Assembly (NCBI RefSeq): GCF_002243345.2
Contig: NZ_CP022655.2
Span: 3,536,501 to 3,600,500 of the forward strand
Length of the DNA stretch: 64,000 nucleotides
Direction: 5' to 3'
From: Paenibacillus sp. RUD330
GTDB taxonomy: Bacteria > Bacillota > Bacilli > Paenibacillales > Paenibacillaceae
The number at the start of each line of letters is the position of its first letter. Within the stretch, counting starts at the first letter, position 1. A program made the position numbers and the translations under genes. Below the pieces are notes generated by a model. That model was not told the DNA's origin and searched no databases. It saw nothing but the letters and a program-made list of their open reading frames with translations. This document shows, in pieces, positions 1 to 8,800 of this stretch.

Positions 1-1411
1 TCTCCTTGCGGAACAAGCGCGACAGGTAGGCCGGGTTGAGGAACACATGCTCGGCCAGCTCTTCCCGGGTCACGTCGCGGTCCATATGGTCGGCGATGTA
101 CGTCTTGATCTGCCTCACGACGGGACTTTCCGAGCGGCGGGATTGGAGCAGGGCGCCGATCTGGCCGAGAATGCCCTCCGACCATGCCCGGAACCGCTGC
201 AGCGAGCGGGTCGCGGCGCTGACGTCGAAGTCTTCCCGGTACTGATGCAGCATGAAGGCGGGAAAGCCCTTGCGGTGAAGCGTCAGATACGCGGCCTGCA
301 TCAAGGCGTACGCATACGCGCTCAGCGTCTCGACCGTCACGGCCGCCCCGGGCGTGAGCAGCTCCTCGAGCCTTGCCCTCATCGACTCGATTCCGCCTTG
401 CTCCAGCAGGTCCGCCCATTCCAGAAGAGCCGCGGAATCGGGCTGCAGGAGATGGTCTCGATGGTCGCGACGCTCTCCGCGGCTGGCGGCGCCGGCGGGA
501 ATGCTGCTCCAGGCAATGCTGACATTGCGGTATTCCTCATGCAGAAGGCCGAGATATTCCCCTCTGAGCTCCTTGAGCGGCACCGCGTCTCCGATGTAGA
601 CGGACATTTTGCAATAGAAATACGTTCTGCAGGCTTCCCGGTACCGGTCGCACAGCTCCGGCAGCAGCGGCGCCGCTGCGCCTCCCTCATAGAGGAGAAT
701 CAGGCTGTTGCCCCGGTAATCCTCGACGACGGCACCCGGGAGCGATTCCAGCAGGATTTCCTCCGCCGCCTTGCGCAGGGCGAATTCCATGACGCGCTCA
801 TCCCGCTCGTCGATTTCCTTCTCCCAGTTCTCCACGCTGATCAGAAGCGGACGGACCCGGCCGATGCTCTCCGCGTCGACATCCGCGGCGAGCCTGACCC
901 TCTCCAGCCAGCTGGCGTCGGGACGCTCGCGGCCGTCGAGCAGATCCTTCCAGTACCGCTCGGCCAGCAGCGGCTTCTGTCCCTGCCACAGCTCCGCCAG
1001 CTGGTGGTAGCGCTCCCCTTCATGGCCGGCCTGCCGCCGCTCCTCCACTTTGCGGACGAGCGCCTGCAGCACCTGCTCCAGCTCCCGGTAGATGACCGGC
1101 TTCAGGATATAGTCGCTTCCTCCCAGCTGAAGGGCTTTCTGGGCATAGCGGAATTCGGAATGGCAGGTGAGCACCACCGTCTCCAGCTTCATTCCCTCTT
1201 CCTTGACCCACTCCATCAGCTCCAGCCCGCTCTGCTCCGGCATCTCGATGTCGCAGATCATGATGTCGATGTCATGAGTCCGAAGCATTTCCTTGGCCAT
1301 GTCCGCATGGTAAGCCTCATAGATCTCGTCGATCCCGGCTTCCTGCCAGGATACGCCTGCCATCAATCCTTTGACGGCATAGATTTCATCGTCCACGATC
1401 AGCGCCTTCAT
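1..1411 (-). CDS. YesN-like AraC-family response regulator (partial, C-terminus cut by window edge)
   Basis: A DNA-binding response regulator, partner of the YesM-like kinase encoded just upstream. The open frame starts with ATG at 1411 behind a strong AAGGAGGAG site and runs off the window at base 1, so 470 residues are visible. Residues 1-120 form a receiver domain with acidic pair D7/D8, phosphoacceptor D54 (ICDIEMPEQSG) and conserved K104 (LKPV). A poorly conserved middle of about 290 residues follows. From about residue 430 an AraC-type helix-turn-helix begins (ADHMDRDVTREELAEHVFLN, then AYLSRLFRKE) and is cut off. The gene is 19 bases downstream of the kinase stop, so both are in one operon with the solute-binding protein. 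The likely role is activation of a carbohydrate uptake or degradation operon; the signal is unknown. Confidence 0.93.
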   Translation of the reverse strand, partial: MKALIVDDEIYAVKGLMAGVSWQEAGIDEIYEAYHADMAKEMLRTHDIDIMICDIEMPEQSGLELMEWVKEEGMKLETVVLTCHSEFRYAQKALQLGGSDYILKPVIYRELEQVLQALVRKVEERRQAGHEGERYHQLAELWQGQKPLLAERYWKDLLDGRERPDASWLERVRLAADVDAESIGRVRPLLISVENWEKEIDERDERVMEFALRKAAEEILLESLPGAVVEDYRGNSLILLYEGGAAAPLLPELCDRYREACRTYFYCKMSVYIGDAVPLKELRGEYLGLLHEEYRNVSIAWSSIPAGAASRGERRDHRDHLLQPDSAALLEWADLLEQGGIESMRARLEELLTPGAAVTVETLSAYAYALMQAAYLTLHRKGFPAFMLHQYREDFDVSAATRSLQRFRAWSEGILGQIGALLQSRRSESPVVRQIKTYIADHMDRDVTREELAEHVFLNPAYLSRLFRKE

Positions 1412-1430
1412 GCTGCGTCTCCTCCTTGCG

Positions 1431-3230
1431 TCATCCTGCTTGGCGATTGTCCGCGGCCTGCTCTCCAGGAGGAAGGCCGAGGGTGACGAGCGCTCCCCGC
1501 TCGGCTCCGTTCTCGAACTTCAACGTCACGGAAGCTCCATAATACAGCCGGCAGCGGCGGGCGACATTCCATAAACCCACATGGCGCTCTCCCGGCTCCT
1601 GCTCCTGCACACGCGCCGCGAGCCTCTCCGCCATTCCGGGAGCGAAGCCTTTGCCGTTGTCGGCCACGTCGATCCGGATGCCGCCGGCAGCCGAACCCTC
1701 ACCGGCGGTTCCGTTCCGGCTGACCGCGATCAGGATCCGGAAGGGGCCTCCGCCGCTGGTGGAGAAGCCGTGCACCATCGCGTTCTCGACGATCGGCTGG
1801 ATCGATAGCGGCGGCAGCATATAATCGTCCAGCCCTGCCTCCACGTTGAAGTCGAACTCCAGCGTCTCCGGAAATCGATGCTTCTGGATCGTCAGGTAAT
1901 CGCGGATATGGTCCAGCTCCTGGCGGATCGTCACGGACGCGGCAGCCGTATTGATCGTGAACCGGAAATAACGGACCAGGTGGAGCGCGATGCTCTGGAT
2001 GATGTCGAAGCTGCGGATCTGGGCGAGCTGATAGACGATATTGAGCGAGTTCATGAAGAAGTGGGGCTGGATCTGCGCCTGCAAATGCTTGAGCTCGGCC
2101 TTCTGGGTACGGATCTGCTCCTCGTAGATGTCGATCTTCAGATGCTCGATCTGCGAGGCCATGCCGTTGAACGTCTCGTTGATCGTGACGAATTCCGGCA
2201 GCCTGCTGTCCGGCAGGCGGGCGCTGAGATCGCCGGAGCGGATCTTGCGCATCCCCTTGATGAGCCGATGCATCGGCACGACGACCGCCCGCTGAAGGTA
2301 GTACAGGTACAGGGCGAGCAGAATGGCGGCCAGCACCGGAACCGTATAGGTCAGATAGCGGAAATACGGAAGCCCTTCGAGCAGCGACTTCTCCGGCACG
2401 AGCAGGACCAGCCTCATGCCCGCCATCCGCGAAGGCTGGGCGACGAGAAGATAGGGCTGCGGGAGCTTCGCGATCGTGTACGCCCCGGCTGCAGCCTCCG
2501 TATCCGCGGCCGCTCCGGTCGCCTGCAGCTCGTCGCGCAGGCCGGCCTTGAGCGTCGTCAGCGGCAGGCTGCCGGAGCGGCCGCCGAGCAGCAAGGCTTC
2601 TCCCTTGCCGCTCTCGCCGAGGGCATGGAGCGGCTTCATGAGCCGGTCGAGATCGACCCACGCTCCCGCTGCCGAGCCGTAGCCCGTGTCTACGATGCGC
2701 ACAAGGGCATGGGAGCCGTTCAGCTCCGTCACCGTCCAGCCGCTGAATGGAGTGTCTGCCCCTGCTCCCGCCTTCAGAATTTCATGCAGCCTCCGCTGGA
2801 TTTCCCGCTTCCGCTGGAAGCTGACCGATTGCTGCTGGGAGACGAACAGATCGTCGTACTTGGAGCTGTAGGCGAACAGCACATCCGCCGCCTCGTAATA
2901 GTTCGAGTTGACCCCGAGGTCGGCGGCCATCTGCGTTTTGGCCCGGTAGTAATCCCAGCCTCCGCGCTCGTTCTGCGACAGCGACAGCAGATCGCGGTTC
3001 TGCTCGGCGGTCTTGAACAGATAATTCTGGATTTCCTCCAGCACCTTGTCCATGTCGTTCATGTACATCGTCAGCAGGCTCCGGTTGGACTGGGCCACCT
3101 GGGAGCGCACGACTGTCGTCGAATACAGATTGTTCCATAACAGCAGGATGACAAGCGGCGCCGTGACGACCGCGAACCCGATGATCAGGCGCGTGCGCAG
3201 CGTCGCCTGGGGGAGCCGGAGGCCCTTCAT
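1431..3230 (-). CDS. YesM-like sensor histidine kinase
   Basis: Membrane sensor kinase of the LytS/YesM (His_kinase) class, 599 residues. I chose the ATG at 3230 because it overlaps the stop of the preceding gene (ATGA), a sign of translational coupling; a longer open frame upstream is out of phase with that gene. A first membrane helix lies at about residues 15-35, an extracellular sensing region at 36-285, and a second helix at about 288-312, followed by a HAMP linker. The phosphoacceptor histidine is in QIQPHFFMNSLN near residue 390. The N box (PIVENAMVHGF, near 485) and G box (DNGKGF, near 528) of the ATPase domain are intact. It should phosphorylate the AraC-type regulator encoded next. 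Confidence 0.95.
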   Translation of the reverse strand: MKGLRLPQATLRTRLIIGFAVVTAPLVILLLWNNLYSTTVVRSQVAQSNRSLLTMYMNDMDKVLEEIQNYLFKTAEQNRDLLSLSQNERGGWDYYRAKTQMAADLGVNSNYYEAADVLFAYSSKYDDLFVSQQQSVSFQRKREIQRRLHEILKAGAGADTPFSGWTVTELNGSHALVRIVDTGYGSAAGAWVDLDRLMKPLHALGESGKGEALLLGGRSGSLPLTTLKAGLRDELQATGAAADTEAAAGAYTIAKLPQPYLLVAQPSRMAGMRLVLLVPEKSLLEGLPYFRYLTYTVPVLAAILLALYLYYLQRAVVVPMHRLIKGMRKIRSGDLSARLPDSRLPEFVTINETFNGMASQIEHLKIDIYEEQIRTQKAELKHLQAQIQPHFFMNSLNIVYQLAQIRSFDIIQSIALHLVRYFRFTINTAAASVTIRQELDHIRDYLTIQKHRFPETLEFDFNVEAGLDDYMLPPLSIQPIVENAMVHGFSTSGGGPFRILIAVSRNGTAGEGSAAGGIRIDVADNGKGFAPGMAERLAARVQEQEPGERHVGLWNVARRCRLYYGASVTLKFENGAERGALVTLGLPPGEQAADNRQAG

Positions 3231-4771
3231 CGGCCTCCCTCCTTGCCCGCCGCCCGCTTCGCGGCGAGCCACTCGTCGAGCTGGCGCTGCTTCTCCGCGA
3301 TGACCCGGTCCGCTCCCGCCGCCTTCAGCTTGTCCAGATACATCGGGATGACCAGGTCGGGATCCAGCTCTCCCGCGATGATGGCCGGAGCGAACTCCTC
3401 GTCGACGCGGCTGCAAGCCGCGATCTCGCTCGTCACCCGATCCGGGTTGAACACGAAGCCGAGCGCCCGGGACGGCTCCGCTTCCTCGTTGAACTGCCTG
3501 TATTTCGTCCAGAGCTCCGGATCCTCGTTGTCCCACAGATAGGAATTGAGCTGATTGCCGAACATCCACGGCAGGTTCAGGTTGTAGCCGACGGTTCGGG
3601 AATCTACTCCCTCCGGGTAACCGATCCGGCCGTCCGGCCGGACGACGTAATGCTTGCCCTCGATGCCCCAATCGAGCAAGTTCAGCAAATAAGGGTCGGT
3701 ATAGAGCAGATCCAGCAGCTGCATCGCCTTGCCCGGATGGCGGGAAGTGCGGGGAATGGCGAACATCGCGCTCGTCACGTCTGCCGTCGTCGTGAACGGC
3801 TTGGTCAGCTCCACGGCCGCCATCGGCATGCCGGTGTTGCGCGATGCCTGGATCTCGAAGCCCGGCTTGATCGACTCGGCGAAGGAGAAGGCGGCTCCCG
3901 CCTTGACCGCTTCGTATTCGCTGTCCCTTGACGTCACCGCATCGGCATTGAGGTAACCGTCGAGATGCCATTGGTGCATGAGCTTGGCGTTGATGCGGTA
4001 CGCTTCGGTCGCCACCATGTTCACGACCTTCGTCCCGCCCCCTTCGCGCTGAAGGGCGCCGGGTCCGTCCCCGAGCATGTCGAACAGGCCGTACTGCATG
4101 AGGAAAGTGAACGGGCTGCGGTCGGAGCGCACCTGCAGCGGCGTCACCGAAGGCTCCCGCCGCTTGATCGTCTCCAGCACGGGGCCAAGGTCGGCGAGAG
4201 ACCGGATCGAAGCCAGCTTGATTCCGTATTTCTCCGTCAGGTCCCGGCGCATGACGATGCCCTTGCTCGCGGCGAACTCCTTGTTGGTCGGAATGGCGTA
4301 CAGCTTGCCTCCGATGCGGCTGGCATCGAGAATGTCAGGATTGATGACCCCGCGGATTCCGCCGCCGTATTGCCGCAGCAGGTCGTCCAGAGGCAAGAAG
4401 CGGCCTCTGGCCACCTCGTCGCCGAACTTCATCCATCCGGCCGTGAACATGAGATCGACCTGGCTGCCCGAAGCGTATACTAGGCCGGTGCGGTCCCACC
4501 AGCTGCCCATATCGACAGGCCGGATCTCGACGGCGGCGCTGATTTTTTGCTGCAGGTACGCATTGATCTCATTCTGGACCTGCGGCAGATCATCCGGCAC
4601 GACGCTCGCGGGGAACATCATGACCAGGCGGTCGGGGGCGGCGGCCGACGCCACTCCGGACGGAGCATCGTCGCGCTCAAGCATCGTCCACGGACGGGAA
4701 TAGAACGCCAGCGCGGCCAGCGCGATTGCGGCGGCGAGCGCAAGCGTCAGTCGTTTGCGTTTGGCTGTCAT
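3227..4771 (-). CDS. Extracellular solute-binding protein with DUF3502-type C-terminus
   Basis: A 514-residue solute-binding protein of the family used by CUT1 sugar importers (LipO/YtcQ-like). It begins at ATG 4771 behind AGAGGGG. The N-terminus is a basic stretch and a hydrophobic segment (about residues 8-24), but there is no lipobox cysteine, so it is probably held by an uncleaved anchor or released. The C-terminal 130 residues look like the DUF3502 region typical of Paenibacillus binding proteins. No permease gene follows: the next genes are a sensor kinase (4-base overlap) and its regulator. That arrangement suggests it either presents ligand to the kinase or serves permeases encoded elsewhere. 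The ligand is unknown. Confidence 0.85.
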   Translation of the reverse strand: MTAKRKRLTLALAAAIALAALAFYSRPWTMLERDDAPSGVASAAAPDRLVMMFPASVVPDDLPQVQNEINAYLQQKISAAVEIRPVDMGSWWDRTGLVYASGSQVDLMFTAGWMKFGDEVARGRFLPLDDLLRQYGGGIRGVINPDILDASRIGGKLYAIPTNKEFAASKGIVMRRDLTEKYGIKLASIRSLADLGPVLETIKRREPSVTPLQVRSDRSPFTFLMQYGLFDMLGDGPGALQREGGGTKVVNMVATEAYRINAKLMHQWHLDGYLNADAVTSRDSEYEAVKAGAAFSFAESIKPGFEIQASRNTGMPMAAVELTKPFTTTADVTSAMFAIPRTSRHPGKAMQLLDLLYTDPYLLNLLDWGIEGKHYVVRPDGRIGYPEGVDSRTVGYNLNLPWMFGNQLNSYLWDNEDPELWTKYRQFNEEAEPSRALGFVFNPDRVTSEIAACSRVDEEFAPAIIAGELDPDLVIPMYLDKLKAAGADRVIAEKQRQLDEWLAAKRAAGKEGGR

Positions 4772-4814
4772 GGCAAGAACCCCTCTTGCAGCGATAATGG
4801 AGTAAGCGATTTCA

Positions 4815-4820
4815 ATTATA
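4815..4820 (-). promoter_or_regulatory. Candidate -10 box of the binding-protein/kinase/regulator operon
   Basis: A perfect TATAAT on the minus strand 44 bases before the first start codon of the operon. The sequence 17 bases upstream (TAGAGC) is a poor -35 box, as expected for a promoter that needs an activator. TGACYT direct repeats lie 54-80 bases further upstream. Confidence 0.5.
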
Positions 4821-4873
4821 CGCCCGCGCCGCTGGCCGCTCTACTCTTATTTCAACCAAATAGGTAAAAATAG

Positions 4874-4900
4874 TGACCTTTTGTAACACTCCGATGACTT
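4874..4900 (+). promoter_or_regulatory. Candidate activator site: TGACCT and TGACTT direct repeats 21 bp apart
   Basis: TGACCT at 4874-4879 and TGACTT at 4895-4900 lie two helical turns apart, roughly 66-92 bases upstream of the transcription start inferred from the -10 box at 4815. AraC-type regulators commonly bind direct repeats spaced by whole turns. A related pair occurs upstream of the malE-type gene near 15984-16020. Short motifs, so chance is possible. Confidence 0.3.
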
Positions 4901-4952
4901 GTCCGGCTGAGCGCCGGATTCGGGCGGGCAAGAGGGAATGATGCTGCCAAAC

Positions 4953-4987
4953 AAAAAAGTCCTCCTGCACTTATGTGCGAGGAGGAA
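4953..4987 (-). terminator. Rho-independent terminator upstream of the first operon
   Basis: Read on the minus strand, CCTCCTCGCAC pairs with GTGCAGGAGG (one bulge) around ATAA, followed by ACTTTTTTG. It cannot serve the GH87 gene, which has its own terminator at 5753-5792, so it must end a transcript starting between about 5750 and 4990. It fits the candidate small RNA at 4953-5095. Confidence 0.8.
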
Positions 4988-5095
4988 ACAAAAGGTTATG
5001 GATGCAGCCCGGTTCCTGATCAGCGCCCACTCTCACATAAACGCTCTGGGAAAAGGGTGGTCGGGCTGCAACGCCGCGGACTTGCGTCCTTGGTA
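4953..5095 (-). ncRNA. Candidate structured small RNA (or 5' leader attenuator), about 140 nt
   Basis: On the minus strand a plausible promoter (TGGCAA at 5124-5129, 17-base spacer, TATACT at 5101-5106) is followed by a short hairpin GGAC-GCAA-GTCC at 5078-5089. Next is a perfect 9-base-pair stem, TGCAGCCCG (5062-5070) with CGGGCTGCA (5003-5011), and finally the terminator at 4953-4987. No convincing protein is encoded: the 61-codon frame across it has no good ribosome binding site. It could be an independent sRNA or a terminating leader of the binding-protein operon about 180 bases downstream. I do not recognise a known family; c-di-GMP-I, T-box, SRP and 6S signatures were not found. Confidence 0.45.
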
Positions 5096-5100
5096 GCGAT

Positions 5101-5129
5101 AGTATACGCCATTCAGGCGACGCTTGCCA
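5101..5129 (-). promoter_or_regulatory. Candidate promoter of the small RNA
   Basis: TGGCAA and TATACT separated by 17 bases on the minus strand, ending about 7 bases before the inferred start of the candidate structured RNA. Four of six bases match consensus in the -35 box and five of six in the -10 box. Confidence 0.4.
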
Positions 5130-5306
5130 TATGAAGCTGGAGGGAAGGGAGGGAAATGTTGCTGGCCGCGCCGCCGCATTCGTAAAAGCGGCTCCATTCC
5201 GCGAAAAAGGGGGCTCATGAGCCGTGGGCATGACTCGGGGCGGCCCGTCGGGCATCCTCTTCCGGTGAGAAGGGTTTGAGGCCGTAGATGCAGGCTAGCA
5301 ATCGGC

Positions 5307-5510
5307 TAAGGTCTAAAACGAGCCTTATCTGGTCTTTTCCGCCCGTCATGCGGTAGCGCAAGCTCCATATGCAGCCTTATTTCCGTTCTGCCGCCCTGAT
5401 TTTATTGACTTTCTAGAAATAAGCCCCACAATGAACCTTATTTTCCTTCGATCGGCAACTTTTTCTGAACTAAGGCTCGAATTCAGCCTTATTTTATCCC
5501 CCCTTATTTG
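5307..5510. repeat. Cluster of small palindromes with CTTATT/AATAAG arms
   Basis: Four copies of (A)GCCTTAT-like words occur at 5321, 5373, 5434 and 5485, spaced 51-61 bases. Most belong to small inverted repeats: TAAGG..CT with AGCCTTA (5309-5328), CTTATTTC with GAAATAAG (5376-5422), AATAAG with CTTATT (5417-5444), and TAAGGCT with AGCCTTA around CGAATTC (5471-5491). The whole gap 4772-5862 has no gene I can support; the two overlapping open frames near 5346-5814 have no ribosome binding site or family resemblance. Confidence 0.45.
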
Positions 5511-5752
5511 CTTGCCTTGGTTTTTTCCGCATGAGACGAACCCATTCCGCTTCCCGGGCAACAATTCCCTTCCTGGGCAACGAAAATCGGCCTGTCCCAT
5601 GAATAGAAGAAAAAAAGCAGGCCAATCCCGCGGTTGCGGCGCCACCAAGAAAGGACCCCGCTCGATGACCGTTTTGCTCCGAAAACCAGCTGAAAAATCT
5701 GGGTCCGGATGGCTTTCGCCTTGCTCCGCACTATTCTTAGAAGCTATGGACG

Positions 5753-5792
5753 AAAAGAAAACAGGACGAAGCCAAGGCTCAGCTTCATCCTG
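5753..5792 (-). terminator. Rho-independent terminator of the GH87 gene
   Basis: On the minus strand CAGGATGAAGC pairs with GCTTCGTCCTG (one mismatch) around a 9-base loop and is followed by TTTTCTTTT. It lies 71 bases after the GH87 stop codon and should end the malE-malF-malG-GH87 transcript. Confidence 0.8.
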
Positions 5793-5862
5793 CTCTTCCA
5801 TGCGGTTTGAATGAAGGAGTCGCCGCCTGCGTGGAGCAGCTTCTCAAGTCAATGCCTTTATA

Positions 5863-8800
5863 TCAATCGAAGCTGCCGAGCAAGCCCGCTTCCAACAAGA
5901 GCCGCGCCAGCAGCGCAGCCGCTTCGGCGCGGGTGACCGGCGCCTGTGGCTGGAAGGCTCCATCCGGCCTTCCGCGCAGCATCCCTCTCGCGGTCAGGGC
6001 GGTTATGGCGTCTTCCGCCCACGGGCTGATCTTAGCCGCATCGGTGAAGGTGAATACAGAGGCTTGTGGAGCCGGAGCGGAAGTGCGCGGCTTGCCGCTT
6101 GCGGCGAAGAGGATGGCGCGATTCAGCATGACAGCCATTTCCTGGCGGGTGACGGAAGCTCCCGGCCGGAAGCTGCCGTCCAAGTCGCCCTGCATGATGC
6201 CGGCCGAACGGACGGCGTCGGCTGCGGCTGTCCAGCCGTAATTGGGCTTGCCGTCCTTCCAGCTTCGGCCGTCGGCTGCCCCGCCGGCCAGCAGATCCAG
6301 TCCCAATGCGCGGCTGATCAGCGCCGCGAAGTCGGCTCTCGATACGGCTTGCGCCGGAGCATACCGCTCAGCGGAGATGCCGTTCAAAATTCCAGCCGCG
6401 GACAGCCGCTCGATATCCGCTGCCGCCCAGCTGCCCGCTGTGTCCCGGAAGGCCTTGGACGGAAGCGCAGCCGTCCCGAAGCTGCCTGCTCCCAGCGTGC
6501 GGATGCGGACGATCGTCCCGTCCTTGCCTTTTGCGAACGATGCCGGCACGGCTCGAACCGCGCCGTCTCCCGTCCTCAGCAAGCCGGCGCTCGGGCCAGG
6601 CTTGCTGCCGCTGCCCGCAAGGAATTCGACATCGACATAGCCGATTTCGCCCGTCAGCGGCAAGGAACGTCCGCCTTGCTCCATGCTCAGGCTCCAGGCT
6701 GCCGTTCCGGAAAAAGCAGCGCCATTCAAGGCCGAAGCCCGTGCTTTCATCGCGGCTAAGGCTTGCTGATCCGCTGTGCCGAGCACGATCCGGATGACGG
6801 CTCCAGCCGTATCCGCCTTGCCCCGCATGGCGGCCAACTTGGCGGCTGCCGATGCCGGGATCGAAATCGACGAGCTTCCGGCTTGAAGCGCAATCGTTCC
6901 TAGCGGCATGGCCTCGGCATATGCCAGGAAGGCGTCCAGCGGCAGCTCCGCCGCTCTTCCGCCGCCTGCGAGAGCTGTCGATCCGAGCTGCACGGGCGAC
7001 GTTTTGCCGGCGGCCGCCTTCGCCAGCGCATCCTGATTGGCGGCGGATGAACCCATTCCCGGCTCCGGCGAGCCTGTCGGCCTCGGCGTCGGCGATGCCG
7101 CTCCTGTCGGCCCCGGCGTCGGCGATGCCGTGCCTGTCGGCGCTGGTGTCGGCGACGCCGTGCCTGTCGGCGCCGGTGTCGGCGACGCCGTGCCTGTCGG
7201 CGCCGGTGTCGGCGAACCCGTTCCCGGCTCCGGCTGGCTGTCCCACGTCAAGCCTTCTCCGGTCTGGTAGCCGTCGACCGGGAGCACGCCTGCCGGCGGC
7301 GCTTGCTCGGTCAGCGCCAGCTGGAACGCGCTGCCGGAAGCGTTGAAGAACGGCCCTACTTTAGCGCCGCGGAGCTGCAGCATGTCCAGCTGGACGGAGC
7401 CGCTGATGCCGCCGCCCGCGTGGATGCCCCAAGTGCCCGCTCCATCGAGCACCAGATTGCGGATGAGAATGCGATGCCGGCCGCTGACATTGAACGGATA
7501 GGCTCCGTTGATGTACAGCCCCTGGAACGTGCTGTCCAGAACGGTATTGTCGAGAATGTCGATATCGGCCTCGATCGGCTTGTCGCCGGTGAACAGCCAG
7601 ATCGCGCCGAAGTCCTGGTTCCAGTTGAACTCATGGCCGCCGGCACGGATCAGCGTATTGCGCTCCACGACCGTCCTGCCGCCGAAGGCGACGGGATTGA
7701 AGCGCGTCGACACCGCGATGCCGGCGCCGAATCCGACCGTATCGGACAGGATGTTGTCCTGCACCTTGTTGTCGCTGCCGCCGAAGATCGCGACATTGTC
7801 CGCCAGCCATGGAAGCTGGACGGTGTTGAAGCGGATCGTGTTGCCCGAAGCCCGCGCGTCGTCCGCGCTTACTCCGTCCGGCTGCGACGACCAGATCGCG
7901 ATGGAGTCGTCGCCCGTATTGCGGATCGCATTCTGCTCCGCCATGGAGTTGATGGTTCCCGTCGAGAAGTTGATGCCGTCCGCATACGTATCCCGGATGC
8001 GCATGCCTGCGGCGTACAGGCCGTCGGTGGCGATGCCGCCGTCCTCGTCGTCGCTGCGGACCGACCAGATGCCGGCTTTGGCATGCTCGACCCATACGCC
8101 TTGAATCGTGGAGCCCTTGCCGAACGTTCCGTCAAAAGCGGCCTCCCGAAGCTCGTCATGCCGCCCCGTCACGCCGACGTCGATCTTGAGATCGTACACG
8201 CCGACTCCGTCTCCCGTGCCCATGAAGCCTGCGCCTTCAATAGCCGTATGCCACATGCCCGCGCCGCGGATGACGATTCCCTGCACCTCCAGCGGCGAAT
8301 CGAGCCGGAACAAGCCTTGCGGCACCCAGACTCCTTTGCCCGCAGCCTTGGCTGCCCTGATTGCGTCCAGAAACGCAGCCGAATCGCTCTTGCCGTCGTT
8401 CGGCGCCGCGCCGAAATCCGTCACGGAGAGGAAGCCTGCCGGCATGGCGTATGCCGCCGGCGCAAGCTCCAGATCGGCGGAGTCGAGAACATAAGAGGAG
8501 GCTGCATCGGAGACCTGCTTCTCCAGCCTCAGCACGGTCCCTGCCGGGAGCGTGCGGCCGAAGTCCAGCTGCGTCTCGTCATAGAAGCGGTGAGGATCTC
8601 CGTCCTCGGGATTGTTGGACCATGGATACTTGCCGTATACCCAGGCGTGGCGGCTGGATAGCTCCAGCTTGCCGCCCGGGGCTCCGTCCACCGAATAGCT
8701 CAGCGTCGCCTGCTGGCCGCCGCCGTCCTGACTGTCCGGTATGCTGTAGCGCAAGGACATGTAGCTGGCCGGTTCCGCAAGCTTGAATTCCACATACTGG

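Noticed and set aside
4990-5095. c-di-GMP-I (GEMM) riboswitch
   Set aside because: A GGAC-GCAA-GTCC hairpin resembles part of it, but the other conserved segments are missing.
5033-5218. A 61-codon frame across the candidate small RNA
   Set aside because: No ribosome binding site; the RNA structures and terminator explain the region better.
5346-5814. Two overlapping open frames of 127 and 151 codons on opposite strands
   Set aside because: No ribosome binding site, no recognisable motif, and the palindrome cluster runs through them.
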